From NCBI GenBank assembly GCA_003993805.1, contig RSEF01000031.1, forward strand, positions 55,168,378 through 55,232,377: 64,000 nucleotides of DNA, given 5' to 3'. A program made the position numbers and the translations under genes. The notes beneath the pieces were generated by a model. That model was not told the origin of the DNA and did not search any database. It saw only the letters and a list, made by a program, of their open reading frames with translations. The DNA is from Himantopus leucocephalus. Taxonomy: Eukaryota; Chordata; Aves; Charadriiformes; Recurvirostridae. Shown here one piece after another: positions 25,101 to 37,855 of this stretch. Positions within the stretch are counted from its first letter, which is position 1. Every line of letters starts with the position of its first letter.

Positions 25101-28100
25101 AAGAAATCAAACTAAAGAAAATGGCTGTCTAAGTTGCTGCATGGATATTAAAATTCCAAGTAAAATCAGTTGCTGCAATAGACCTTGAAGAAACAATTGT
25201 AAGAAAATGTGTGACATTAGATAGAGAAGGGTTCTGGGAAAGTCAGAGGTGAAATAAGAAAGCAAATTACGTTTTTTCTTCTAAATGAGAAGAAGTATTC
25301 AGATGCTAATAAGCAGGAACGGGCAACACTGAGGGAAAAATGAATGCAGTATTTGTGCTGGTAGTTAAAAGAGGAATGTGGTTAGAATAATGTAAAGAAC
25401 AGGACAGAGACAATGTGATGAGAATTTACAAACCCAAAAATAAATTGAATGTGTGATCTTTGGATAAAGCATATATACTGTTACAAGAATCTTGAGGAGT
25501 ACTGTCGAAGTAGCTTTCTTACTTATTGGCAAAAGCAAAAAAAAGAAATCAAATCAATCACTTTCTTTTGATTCCACAGTTTGAAGGGAGAAGAGATGTG
25601 CGACGTTCAGGTGGATTGTTACCTATCACACAGCAATTCCCTCTGAGATATTGTTGAGCAAGAAAGGATTTGCTGTCCTTCAATGCTTATACATACAAAA
25701 AAATAGCTGTCAGAATGTATTGGTGTCAAAATAAAGCTTGTGAACAAAACATCAAGGAAGGAACAAAATAAAACCCATCAATACCACTAAAATAGTTTTC
25801 ACTTTCCCCTAAGCACCTTTAAACACAAATATACAATTCTCAAATCTTATTCCAGACTCCTCTTTTCCAGTCTTCTCCCATAGGATCTTAGTCCAACATT
25901 GTTTACGAAAATCTGTGCCACTGGCTTTCTGAGCGCATTGCGTTTGCACGATGAGGAAAAAACAAACGAATGTCATGGACTGAATATGAAATATAAGCAG
26001 TGGAATAAATAAAAACTAAATCACATACATGAATATATAAATTATACATCTGATTGACATTCACCCTGAAATTCTTTTAAACTATGCTACCGTAATTACA
26101 CTTACGTTAAAGCCTTTTCACACTTCCACAGAGGCCACAGTGTGAACCTCTTACGCTTACAATATCTGAGAGACCATGATTTGGGGTCTACAATGATGCA
26201 AATTAGAGTGGCACTTGTCAAAACAGCAAGATTTGGCTTTATGAAACAAGGAGTTCAGATTAACAACTTGCCTAAAGCAATGAATTTAGCTTTGCGGAAT
26301 TTGAAGCACAGTAGCACGCTGCCAACACAAATCCTGCTTGCAAAACCAGACTTTCAGTGACTTACGTTGTTTTCATATTTTTGTGTACCAGACCACTGTA
26401 ATGGAGAATGACCAGATCAGGTCACTTTCTTACAAAATCCTATACCTACAGGTAAATCTGCCCTTTGATACAAATTCCAGCCTTCTGCTCGTAACTTATG
26501 GATCCAGAATTTAGCCTTTATGTTGTTACAATACTGAGTGATACACTATCAAATACAATTTCAGGGCACTAGCAGAAGTCCTAAAGACAATGTGAACATG
26601 ATGACTGTGAAGCTGTGAGCTCAGAAGCACGCCTTGCGGTACAGGAAACTGGATGGTACTACCAAAGCAGATAACAATGTTCATTCAGCCAGCTATTCTG
26701 AGGATAAAATACCATCAGATTTGTCATTAGATTTCATTTTTCGTGGATTGCAGAGAATCTCAAACCCATATACCTATGCATGCAAGGCTATGTACATACA
26801 CGTGTAACTGTACATATATATGAATAATGAACAACACAAATAATGAATAATAAATAATGAGGGGACATATATATGTATGGATGCATATATGCATGCATAT
26901 TATCTTAGTATTTGATGTTATACTCTTTGATGATGTTAGGTCTCATACACTAAGGCTCAGCTTCTCAAGGGTGTCCAGGTACATACCTTCCATTGATGGT
27001 TTCACCAGCTGGGACTCTATGTCTTTTTTGAAAATCTAAGGAATGGTTTCTCAACTACCGTCTTGGTGAAGTACATGCAGACTATCATCACAAACTTGGA
27101 TTTCTTGAACAAAACCAATTCAAATTAATGTCACTTTCAAGAAACTGAAACGCCTGAATTAGGGAAAAAATCGTATCAACTGAAAATGACATGTGAGCTG
27201 AGATTCATAATTGCAGTAAACCTACATTATTCATACCCAGTGCTTTAAAAAAAAAAGTATCTTCTTCAACCTTCAATTATCTCCACAATAAAATTAGATC
27301 CTCCAATTCTTTTCTTTTGTTATGCCATTTTAGAAATTATTTAAATACAGTGTGCCAAGTTATCTGATTATAATTCTTAACCTTGTATTTCAGCCNACAA
27401 AGTAAAAAAAAAAAAAGAAAATTATAAAAGAAAGACTGAAATAACTTACTAAGAAAGACTTTAAGAGGGTTTTTTTTTTTCCCAAGTCCTATTTGCACAG
27501 TTACAAGGAGGATTCAGGTGTTTAAACACAGGTATGAAATACTACTTTAGGCAGTGTGGTGCAACCCTGAGGTTTCAGGAATTATCTCCTACCCCTGTGC
27601 AAATGTTTGGCATCTGGAACATCTGCAATGACACCAAACTCCTGCATTAGACAGTTGGATTGCTCCCAGGGTGTCTGCTTATTAAAGCCTGTCTAAACAA
27701 GTCTAAGGATTAAGTTTTAAAATCCAGGTAACAGCTTGCAGTAAGGGTTCCTGTTGCTTATCTGTGACATGGTCTTTGCTTAGATCAATTTTTTTTCCAT
27801 TGTGTAAACTCTGTTTCTTGAACCATGTCTTCATTTTCCCCATCAGGAACTGGCTTAGCAAATAAACATCTAAAAACTGATAATTTTCATTGGTAACCAT
27901 AGCATTTTTTTTCCCCCAGTATTTGATCACTGCACATAATTTGGTTTTCAATATTCTAGGGCTGCACTGAAGCTGACCCTGCGTGAGCGATGGGCAGGCA
28001 GGATGTCCAAGGAGTTTTCCTCTCTATGGTCTGTGTAGGTGACAAAACACACTGTAGATGCAGTGGCCAAAGTTAGTGCCTACACAGAAGGGATGTTAAT

Positions 28101-29093
28101 GAAATAACATGGGTAAGATTTCTGCAACATCAACCTCTGTTCCTGCTGACCTGTTTAGTAATACCTGGTAAATTGTCCAGGTCGCTTTGTCAAGGAGAAT
28201 AGAGAAACTCGAGCTGCCTCCCCTGGGTCTTCATGAATAAGCCTCTCTGTGTCCACTGGACCACTGTTGGAGTACAGCTCTCTCCATATCACTTTATTCA
28301 CCATATCACTAGCAGACGATCACATATCAGTCATTGAAATGTCCATAACTATGTTTGCCTCTATTTACATGATTCACGTGCATTTTCTGTCTTTGCTTGT
28401 AAGTATTATCCTAAAACTGCAGTGTAAGGCGCTTAATTCCAGAACTTGAGTATTTCTCTATAAATCTGCTCTAAAATGGATGACTTAACATCTTTGATTG
28501 CTTGTTGCAGTGCAGCTTATGAAGCATAATATCATTTGGAGTTTCACAGTCCTGACACAATGTATACATAATGTACTGTAAATCACCTGTGCAAAGCCCT
28601 TGAGATAGAAAAATCGCAAGCAGGCATGGGGAGCAGTATGCTTTTCTAACTCCCTCAAGTCTCTCCAGAGGGATATTTCATTATGCCAATTCAGGCAACG
28701 TAGAGGCTAAGAGCTGAACCATGCAGTTGTTACCTTCAATTATTCACAAATCCACCACAAAACACACAAAAATGGCTGAAAGCCTTACAGAAACACTACT
28801 GCGACAGCTCTGTTCTCCAGGATCAAATTATCTCTCTGGTGGAGCCATTCAGGTTCCTTAAAACAGATAAATTATTAACCGTTCTGTTTCGACACCCCTT
28901 GTTTGTTGCAGCTGTGCTGCCTTCTTCCACTTTCTTTGGGAAGGTTGCTTTTAACAATATCTCCTTCAGTCGTGCCAACTTTTCCACACTACCTAATAAA
29001 GAAATAGCAAGGAATAAATGTGGTCACAAGGTCTTAAAATATGAGCTCATTCTTGGTTTAGAATCTAGTGAATTTTGACAGAAAATTAGCCTA

Positions 29094-29128
29094 TTGTTAA
29101 TAAGGTTACAACAATACCTTATTAACAA
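29094..29128. repeat. Perfect hairpin, 13-bp stem, 9-nt loop
   Basis: TTGTTAATAAGGT (29094-29106) is followed by a 9-nt loop and its exact reverse complement ACCTTATTAACAA (29116-29128). It contains GTTAAT/ATTAAC, the HNF1 half-site, in inverted orientation. The stem is too short for a standard microRNA precursor. Confidence 0.75.
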
Positions 29129-29510
29129 GAAGACTACAAAAACTCAGAAAATGGACACATTATTTTATGTTGCTTTTATTCCCGTAAAGCATGGCAGTTT
29201 AAAAAGCGCTCTAAGCAGAGATCACCCTTAGCTTTTTTAATGACGTATACAGCCTCTAACTGGTAAAATACCTTTATAATCTGCTATGAGAAGTTCCATT
29301 CATATATTCCCTTAAACTTTTTTTTTCAAATGACAAGAAGGAGAAATAAGAATAACGTAATTCAACTTAATATTTTTTTAGACAGCTGTAATTGAAATTC
29401 TTAATTAAATTTACAAGTTTTGTTTTTCTATCCATTTCTAGTCTTCCTTTCAGTGTACAATAGACCTTTTTTCTCATGTCCATTTTTTTTGTTTAATAAA
29501 ACAGGATCTT

Positions 29511-29524
29511 GCACGTGTACGTGT
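29511..29524. promoter_or_regulatory. Tandem ACGTG (E-box/HRE-like)
   Basis: GCACGTGTACGTGT contains a perfect CACGTG E-box and two ACGTG cores spaced by one base, the core shared by bHLH and HIF-type bHLH-PAS proteins. CpG is scarce around it, so two retained CpGs in 14 bp stand out. Function is unproven. Confidence 0.25.
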
Positions 29525-29825
29525 ATTACAAGCTGCACATTGCTCAAAGAAGTGCTCCTTCCTCAGAGCATTCTTTGGCCCGATTGCATTTGCCTGTAGC
29601 AAGTTATGGCCGTTATGGGAACGGTAGTAAATAAATCCAGAGCTTCTTCAGCTTTCGATGTAGCTAGCCAGGTGAACTTCTTGCTAACTGAAAAACCCAC
29701 AGACATATTATTTTAGAAAATACAGTAAAAACAAATGTCAGAGCATCAGCAACTCAAGGTCTGTTTCAGGCGTGTTATTCCTTATCCTTAGCTTAACATT
29801 TCCTGCTGGACAGAGGGCTTCAGAC

Positions 29826-29854
29826 TGTTGTTTGTTTGTTTGTTTGTTTGTTTT
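29826..29854. repeat. (TTTG)n microsatellite
   Basis: About six tandem GTTT units, ending in a short T run. Confidence 0.9.
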
Positions 29855-29949
29855 AAATCTGTACTGTATCAAGGTATATGATATTCTCTATACTTCACAC
29901 TATTCTTACACAATGTCTTGTTCTTCTAGGTCTATTTCATGAGTTGACC

Positions 29950-30090
29950 CATCCTGGTTGATATTTCAGGCACCTCTTATCTTAATGTCTTTGGCAAATT
30001 TATTTCTAAAGCTATTTGCTTTTTTTTTTCAGATAAGCAAGGATATTGGTCCTGACATTGTTCTGCACAGTATCCCAATAGATGTATCAT
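29950..30090 (-). mobile_element. Possible ancient CR1/L3-like relic
   Basis: On the plus strand, a 'TTTGGCAAATTT' block is followed about 70 bp later by 'ATATTGGTCCTGACA'. This order and spacing resemble the antisense RT region of CR1-like LINEs (compare the 'ACCTGCAAACTTGCTGA...AATATTAGTCCCAGTA' order in the copy at 12.5 kb). The match is short and diverged. It could be chance. Confidence 0.25.
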
Positions 30091-32481
30091 CAATACACGC
30101 TATTTTTTATTTTAGCTTTATGGTTATTTATTTTGCATGTAAAATTTTTTGTATTGTTGTGTATGTTCATGGTCAAAGAATTAATTTTCTACCAACATTT
30201 TCTTTATATGAATGATTCCTCATGATCTGTTATTACTGTAGTTATGCTCTTGACTTTCCTTATTTTTTGATTGCAAATTTTTTTAGTGTAAAGAAATTAC
30301 AAGAACATTTACAGACTGACTTTTCCCCTGTCTGAACAGCTTACTCTTATACCCAGCAGTAAGTGTCAGAATATATGGAAAATTCTAAGGCAGGTGACAT
30401 CTTAAAACAGTGGAAGACTATTTATGCTAGGTAGTTTAGTATGTCAGATCGAAAGAGCCATATCTGCAGGAGAGGGCCCTCATGGGTTGGAGACAGATAA
30501 ATGGCACAGACATATAGCGAAGACAGCTTATGAGATCAAGCCTTCTATTCAGCTTTTATTCTGCAAGTCACTGCATTATAAGGATATTGCAGGGATACAG
30601 AGTGTGAGATAATTGTACTATACAGAACATCTGCATATAAGTCGGCATTTGGGGTGGAGTGCTAGAAATTTAATTTTGGCTGAATTACAGTTTTGTTTAG
30701 CAGGGTTTATTACTGAAAGAGGATGAACATGGCGAAATACAAAAATTGATTTTGCATTGTATTTCTCCCTGAGATATGCTTTTGTACAATATATATGGGC
30801 TGCCCTTTAAGAAGTTATAAAAAACTCATGTTCTGTTAATAGAAAATACTCTAAGTGACTGCAAGTATCCCCAGGCCTTTGCAGGTGCTGTTCTTCAATG
30901 CAGAGTAGAAAAATAAAGCTTTTTATACTGTGTTCATAACATACCACTAGAAAATTTTCTGGAATACTTTCCCCTTCCCTCTCCTCTCCTCTGCACTCTA
31001 CTTCACTCCATGTTTTTTATTTCCCCTTCTGTTACCTGTGTGTTAAATTCCAGGCCCACGCACAGTGGGCACTTGCAGAGTTTTAGCGAGCTCTTTCTTC
31101 TATTTTCTCACCTGTTGTGTAAATATGTAGGATAATAGACTGCTGTTGGACTACTTACAGATGTTGCTCATCAGACTAAATGACATTCTGCACACAATAC
31201 TGATATATGCACATTGATCTATATTCATTTCTGGTACCCTAAAAATCTTTATTCAGAGAGGATATTACAGATTTACCTAGCTTTTTCTGGTTTTGCTGGT
31301 TCGTTTGTTTGCTCTTCCAGACAGTGCAAAACACAGTGGTTAAAAGCTTCTTCAGTCACAATTCTTAGCACATGTCATCCTGTGTTCGTCCCTAGGCATC
31401 TCCTGATCTCATGGCTTTTTGATATTTCAATTCCAATTCCCGAGGAGTTTTCTTATTTCTGATTAATTTGTGCTAATGCATTTTTCCCTGTCACTCCACC
31501 TTCCCCCACACATTTGCTCCTTTTCATCACATTTCCCTGTGGTTCCTGAAATTCCATTTATATCCCTGAACAAAAAATATCCCCTTCCTTTCACCTGTAT
31601 TCTTGCAAATGCCTTTTTTGGTTTACAGAATTGCTATCCCTGGTCGATAAAACTACTGCCTTCCAGCTATAAGATTTATAAAAGCTGTTTGAGAGACAGA
31701 ACCATCCTCTGGGTCAGTTACAGGAGTATATTTCTATTTAATCTGCCTGGGCTTGGGAGCTTATTTGTTTTTTATTATTTTTGGTTTCTGATTTTGGGTT
31801 TTTTTTTTGTTGTTGGTGGTGTTTTTTGTTTTATTTTTGAAATTTCGTGGGGTTGCTAAACCACATTCTCAGCTGGGGTAAACTGGCCTATTTGCATTTA
31901 GCTCAGGGAACTATGTATCTAGTCTAATTTCTGTCTTTAACAGACTGAATGTTCTTGCGCTATAAACCTGTGTTTTATTCTAGATGTGGATTTTATAGAT
32001 GCCTAAAATTAGGTTGAAGATTGCTTATGGCCAATGCCACATTCTAACTAATTGTGCTGTATATTATAATTTATCAAGGGGCTGCTACAGTTAGCATCTA
32101 AAATAGGAAAATCATTGTAAACCATTGATGATCATGCTTATCAGAGTTACATAAATAATATTAGCTTTTGCTGTAGAGTGTTGGAATAAGTGAGGGATAA
32201 TTAACACTAGTTACTGAATTATATAGCTTTATTGGATCAATATTACTAAGTATGAAACTAAGCAATTGACAGCTGACCTGATTGAAAGTGTGTGTTTTTG
32301 CTGAAATAAGTTTCCTTCAATCCTGTCTGATTCTGAGGGAAAAAATATGTTAAATATACTTTTGGGGTTTGGGGTTTGTTTTTTTATTTTTGATAGTTTT
32401 TCCCCCATTCAACAGTTTGGGAAACAAAGGAAACAGTTCTCCAAAGAGATCTAGAAAGTACTTCACTTTCAGTCTGAAACT

Positions 32482-34676
32482 ATCACAGAATCACAGAATG
32501 GTAGGGGTTGGAAGGGACCTCTGGAGATTATCTAGTCCAAATTGCCGGCCAGAGCAGGATCACCTGGAGCAGGTTGGACAGGAACATATTCAGGCAGCTT
32601 TTGAATATCTCCAGAGAAGAAGACTCCACCACCTCTCTGGGCAGCCTGTGCCAGTGCTCTGCCAGCCTCAAAGTAAAAAAGTTTTTCCTCATGTTGAGAT
32701 GGAATTTCCCATGTTCCAGTTTGTGCCCGTTGCCCCTTGTCCTGTCACTGGGCACCACTGAAAAGAGTCTGGCCCCATCCCCTTGGCACTCACCCTTTAG
32801 ATATTAAGCATTGATGAGATCCCCTCTCAGTCTTCTCCTCTCCAGGCTAACCAGACCCAAGTTTCTCAGCCTTTCCTCATCAGAGAGGTGCTCCAGTCCC
32901 CTGATCATCTTTGTAGCCTCCACTGGATGCTCTCCAGTAGTTTCGTGTTCTTCTTGAACTGCTCAGAACTGGACACAGTACTCCTCATGTGGCCTCACGA
33001 GGGCAGAGTAGAGGAGGCGGATGACCTCCCTCAACCTGCTGGCTGCATTCTTTTCATGCACCCCAGGATACCATTGACCCTCTTGGCCACCAGGGCACAT
33101 CGCTGGCTCATGGTCAACTTGCTGTCCACCAGGAGTCCCAGGTCCCTCTCTGCAGAACTGCTTTGCAGCATGTCAATCCCTAACCTGTACTGGTGCGTGG
33201 GGTTGTTTCTCCCTACGTGCAGGACCCTACACTTGCCCTTGTTGAACTTCATTAAGTTCTTCTCTGCCCAATTCTTTAGCCTGTCCAGGTCTCACTGTAT
33301 GGTGGCACAGCCTTCTGGTGTCTCAGCCACTCCTCCAGCTTTTGCATCATTAGCAAACTCGCTGAGGGCACAGTCTGTCCCCTCATGCAGGACCTTGATG
33401 AATATGTTGAATAAGACCGGATCCAGTACTGACCCATGGGGAACACCTCTAGCCACAGACCTCCAACTAGACCCTGTACCACTCATCACAACCCTCTGAG
33501 CTCTGCCATTCAACCAGTTCTCAATCCACCTTACTGTCCACTCATCTAGCCCACACTTCCTAACCTTACCTATGAGGACATTGTGGGAGACAGTGTCAAA
33601 AGCCTTGCTGAAGTCAAGGTAGACAACACCCACTGCTGTCCCCTCATCCACCCAGCCAGTCATGCCATCATAGAAGGCTATAAGATTGGTCAAGCATGAT
33701 TTCCCCTTGGCGAATCCATGTTGACCACTCCCAATAACCTTCTTTTCTTCTACATGTTTAGAGATGACATCCAGAATGAGCTGTTCCATCATCTTTCCAG
33801 GAATGGAGGTGAGGCTGACTGGCCTGTAGTTTCCTGGCTCCTCCTCTTGCTCATTTTGAAGACTGGAGTGACATTGGCTTTCCTCCAGTCCTCAGGCACC
33901 TCTCTCATTCTCCATGACCTTTCAAAGATGATGGAGAGGGGCTTAGCAATAACATCTGCCAGTTTCCTTAGCATTCATCAGAGTCCATCGATTTGCGGGT
34001 GTCGAGTTTGCCTAAATGATCTCTAACCTGATCCTCCTCAACAAAGGGAAAGTCTTCCTTTCTCCAGACTTTTTTTCTTACCTCCAGGGTCTGAGACTCC
34101 TGGGGACTGGCTTTAGCAGTAAAGATTGAAGCAAAGAAGGCAGTGAGTAAGTCCACCTTCTCTGCATCCTCTGTCACCAGGGCACCCACCTGGTTCAGCA
34201 GCGGGCTCACTTTTTCCATAGTCTTCCTTTTGCTACTGATGTACTTGAAGAAGCCTTTCTTATTGTCCTTGACATCCCTTGCCAAGGGGTTCCTACTTCC
34301 AAGTGGGCCTTAGCCTTCCTCGTTACATCCCTGCATACGCTGACAATGTTCCACATTCTGTAAACGTCCTGCTTCCATTTGAGTTTTTCCAGAAGCTCCT
34401 TGCTCATCCACGCAGGTCTCCTGCCTCTTCTGCTGTATTTCTTACTCCTAGGAATACACCCATCTTGAGCTTGGATGAAGTGGTGCTTGAATATTAACCA
34501 GCTCTCTTGGACTCCACCACCTTCTAGAGCCCTAACACATAGGATTCTTCCAAGTAGTTCTTTGAAGAGGCCAAAGTCAGCTCTCCTGAAGTCCAGGGTT
34601 GTAATTCTACTTTTTGCCCTGCTTCTATACAGGATCCTGAACTCCACCCTCTCATGGTCACTGCAGCTAAGCCTAT
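32482..34676 (-). pseudogene. Largest CR1 LINE copy: linker, RT and 3' end
   Basis: This is an antisense copy of the CR1 ORF2 from the endonuclease-RT linker to the 3' tail. Reading right to left, frames 34647-34207 and 34285-33968 carry the linker (SKELLEKLKWKQ, DNKKGFFKYISSKRK). Frame 33974-33789 holds the RT N-terminus (VPEDWRKANVTPVFK). Frame 33792-33292 is the RT core, with SKAFDTVSH (33583-33609), GVPHGSVLDPVLFNIFI (33397-33447) and the catalytic loop FAND at 33346-33357. FADD is expected, so the second... third position Asp is replaced by Asn. Frame 33252-33031 holds KGKCRVLHVGRNNPTHQYRL, and frame 32758-32528 holds the conserved C-terminus ([15 protein letters not shown]). The tail is two degenerate ATTCTGTG units. 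Several frame changes and the missing endonuclease make it dead. It is GC-richer than its surroundings. Confidence 0.95.
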
Positions 34677-37600
34677 GGTATTTGTTCCCAAATATTACCT
34701 AATTTGGGGTAGTAAGAAGATTAGTGAAGGTGAAGAACCACATTTGTAGGAAGATGCTTGTACCATTGCATAGTAACCAAACATAAATTGCTTTGTCTGA
34801 GGTGAGGTTTCCTGAATACCATGTTATTAAAAACTGCCAGTGTCACTTTCTCTGCCAAGACACTGAGATGCATTTGTTTTCATTTTATTTATTAAATAAA
34901 ATCCTACACTCAGTTGTCATAGGATATATTTATCATTTGTTTAAAACTATACCAAAAAGTGCAGAAGGTCGAGGATCTGAAGTTTCCAGGCACAGGCCCC
35001 ATAATAAAGTAGGAAAGAAGAAATCAAACTTGAAAAGCATTATTTTTTCATTAATCTAATAAATGTCTTCCTTCTGGGTCAAAGTATAATTATTTTTACC
35101 TGGCATCTTTACTAGCAGAACACAACATTTGTTTAAGGCACTAAAATATTGGTAAATTTTGCTTTATGGGTCCTTTTTGGATATATCACCTGCACAGGAA
35201 GAGAAAACGCTGTTTAAGATAGGTAATTTTTCCTACCAGTCTTCTGTTAGACTGGTAACAGAGATTTCTGCTGTGTCTGGAAACACTGCTGTATAAACTA
35301 AGGTTGTTGCATTTACTCATTTTACAGAAACAATATTTTTGCATTATTTCATAGAAAGGAAGTATCTAAAATTGTTCCCCTGTTGACAGTATTGTGTTGG
35401 CATCAACACCGAACCATATTGCAGGGTATATCGCGTTAGAGGCATCTGACTTCCCTGTTACCAGCAAAGAGACATCTGGTTCATAACTTTTAGCATAGCA
35501 TGTCTCTTGATGTAGCGTCAGCATCCTAAATCAAGCACGACAAAAGCTCACACTTGGAGATAAAAAGCCCATTTGCAGTATCGTTAATTTCTAATTGTGT
35601 ATTAAAACCCAAATGAATTGTATTTACAAGAGGATACCTAGATTCAAATCAACACCTGTCTAAAGAGAAATGTCCAATTTGGAGCAATCAAGGTATTATT
35701 CACAAGGGTGTTCCTACCCCAATCATAAAGGTAATGTCTAGTGCAGCCTGAATACCAGGAAACTAGACTCTACATCAGCAACCTATACCATGTGAAATAA
35801 GGATTAAAACAAGCCATTGTTCTCCATCCCAACATTTGGTAAAGCTTCCTGTGCAATGGTCCTGAGAAAGCTCAGCGTGGTCTAAACAATCTCTTTCCAA
35901 TGGCCTGATAATGGTCCTGTGAAAATATTCTTGAAGCATTTCCACAGAGACAGTGAGCTAAAGTGACTCTGGAAATAAAAGATTTCTAATGTGTTACCCA
36001 GTGGGTCCTATTTTAATGTCCTAAATAGATATCTCTCATACAGAGATGTAAAGCTACAGTGAGTGAGCTGCTGTTGGAATTTTTTTCTGATTGCCTTATG
36101 AGTGCTGCTTACCCCAACAAGGAGTCTCACTGTTTAGATAACCAGCTGAGATACAAGGAAAGGAAGAAAAAAAGCCCATTTGGACCTTTCAGTGTTAGGC
36201 ACCATGTATTTGTGTGAACTCCTTTCCACTGCTAATAATGCACTAAAATCCAGCATGATGAAAACTCTCCATGAACCTCAACATGATACACTTCATGAGC
36301 ATAAAAGACAAAGCCTATCAAGTTAACTGCTTACTATAAATTATTGATGTGGCTGTATTTATTGCATGCAATTAAACAGCTCTTACTTTATCCTATAAAG
36401 GACTGTTACAGGTTTGCCATGATGGCTAGTTAATTTATAGCCCACTTTGCAGTTTTATGTTGTGTTTGAAAGGAACATTCCCCTAAGCAAACAGTGCACA
36501 GAGCAAACAAGAGTTTCAGAAACAGACACTGAGAAAACACAACAGATGTTTGCTTTCCGTTGCTCTGGTGTCTAATTTTTTTCCAGGTATAAAGCCTGCT
36601 CAGAGGTGGCAACTATTATCATGAGCACAGCTAACGAGAGAAGAAAAAAAAAAAAAAAAAGAAAAGGCTGTTGGCCTGCAGTCCAGTTTGTCACTTCAAT
36701 ATTCAGAAAATGTGAAATGCTTTTAGATTTTCAGAAGCACTGAAATATTGCCCCTATACTTTGCTTCCACTCTGCAAATAGACTGGGCGCAATCTGACTT
36801 GTTAAATCCTTTTAAGTCATTTGGCATCCCTCTGACTCTTTCCCAAATGTATGGATTTGGGAAAATACTGTCTTTATGTTTCTATGTTCTATAGTCTTTA
36901 CATTTACACACTTCTTAGTGAGGATGAATTGTTTGTAAGGCTTTGATGGAAGATTGTAGAGTAGTTCAGTTCATTGTGGAGAACAACAAAAAAAAAAAAA
37001 ATCCAGGAAGTATTTTCCTAACCCTGAAGTGGTGAAACTTAAGGGCAAGAGGATGTTTTTTAAGTTACATATGTTGATGTATATAATTTTTTTATGTATT
37101 TACCATGTATCTGTCATACTGAAATCACTAAAAATATATTTTGGAAGTATTAATGAACACTTCAGCTGTGATCTGAATAGGCTGCCTCTCAGAACAGGAA
37201 CATGTACGTTCTTTTTAGAATACATTCAGAGTTTACAAGGGATGAGAAAGTAGCCATTTAAAAAAGTTATAGTTCTATGTCATTGCCTTAATGCTTTTAC
37301 ACAGTAGACAAAGTAAATTGAACTTTCATTCAGCAGTCCTACCAGCAAAATGACTCCTCATATTTTATTATAGTTACCAGTGGAAGTATTGGCTAACATA
37401 TTCTTTATTAAAATGTTCATTTTCCTTGTACTGCAATGCCCCTGGCCTTGGCATATTTCTTGTGAGTTGCTGCTGGAAAATTCTCTGTGCTTGGCAGAAG
37501 TCAAGAATTTATGATGTGCCTCTGAGCAGCACTGAGGCAAACAGCAAAGGCTGTTATCCTTAGTGCACTTTTGCAAGGCAATCTGTTAAAATGTGCATCT

Positions 37601-37800
37601 GATCTGAAATTCCTGTTTGTGTTTCAATATTATTTTGATGCTGCCTAGCCAAGAAAAAACAGCAGCAACAAAAGTCCTCTGCCCAGCACGGTATTCAGGA
37701 GTTGAATAATCCCATAAAGTACAGATCAAATGTTTCTTATCTGCAAGGCATTTTAAAATAAGTAGAAAAACAAGGATGAATTACCCTTGGCCTTGTTAAA
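34677..37800. other. Gene-free unique DNA
   Basis: No gene is recognised. The block at 35390-35560 keeps more CpGs than its surroundings. The block at 36200-36450 is mixed-complexity and contains the 12-bp perfect palindrome ATTGCATGCAAT (36361-36372) and several TAAT-type sites. Both could be conserved non-coding sequence. A poly-A tract lies at about 36643-36660. Confidence 0.45.
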
Positions 37801-37842
37801 CCAGGCTGTGATGTGTAGCATAAACCTGGATTTCCATTATTA

Positions 37843-37855
37843 TGCTGACTCAGAA
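37843..37855. promoter_or_regulatory. MAF recognition element (T-MARE-like)
   Basis: TGCTGACTCAGAA differs at one position from the palindromic TGCTGA(C/G)TCAGCA bound by MAF/NRL and by small MAF-CNC dimers. It contains a perfect AP-1 core TGACTCA. It lies in a mixed-complexity block (about 37790-37990) that also holds an inverted CACCGG/CACGGTG-type sequence near 37906-37920. Confidence 0.35.

Larger units (their letters stand above)
22215..32481. other. Gene-free AT-rich unique DNA
   Basis: No coding gene is recognised. Noted sub-regions: 22790-22930, with octamer ATGCAAAT at 22846-22853 in mixed-complexity DNA; 26110-26350, a GC-moderate block with a chance 72-codon frame that looks more like conserved non-coding DNA; 26770-26900, decayed ATAT/GCAT simple sequence; 27396, one unresolved base beside an A-tract; 29950-30090, a possible very old LINE relic; 31740-31850 and 32358-32400, T/G-rich low-complexity runs. 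Long frames at 31214-31462 and 31470-31859 have T-rich, Phe/Leu-rich composition and are not credible genes. Confidence 0.5.

Noticed and set aside
25230..25440. Purine-rich stretch reminiscent of the CR1 endonuclease-RT linker
   Set aside because: No peptide island could be aligned over more than a few residues.
30410..30430. TGGAAGACTA resembles the start of miR-7
   Set aside because: Only the first ten bases fit, and there is no hairpin partner.
31470..31859. 129-codon plus-strand frame
   Set aside because: It is rich in Phe, Leu and Ser because the DNA is T-rich. Its end runs into a T/G low-complexity tract; no domain or splice context.
32358..32380. TTTTGGGGTTTGGGG, telomere-like
   Set aside because: Only two imperfect units in a T/G-rich low-complexity run; not the vertebrate TTAGGG repeat.
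32888..33499. 203-codon plus-strand frame
   Set aside because: It is the antisense shadow of the CR1 reverse transcriptase on the minus strand.
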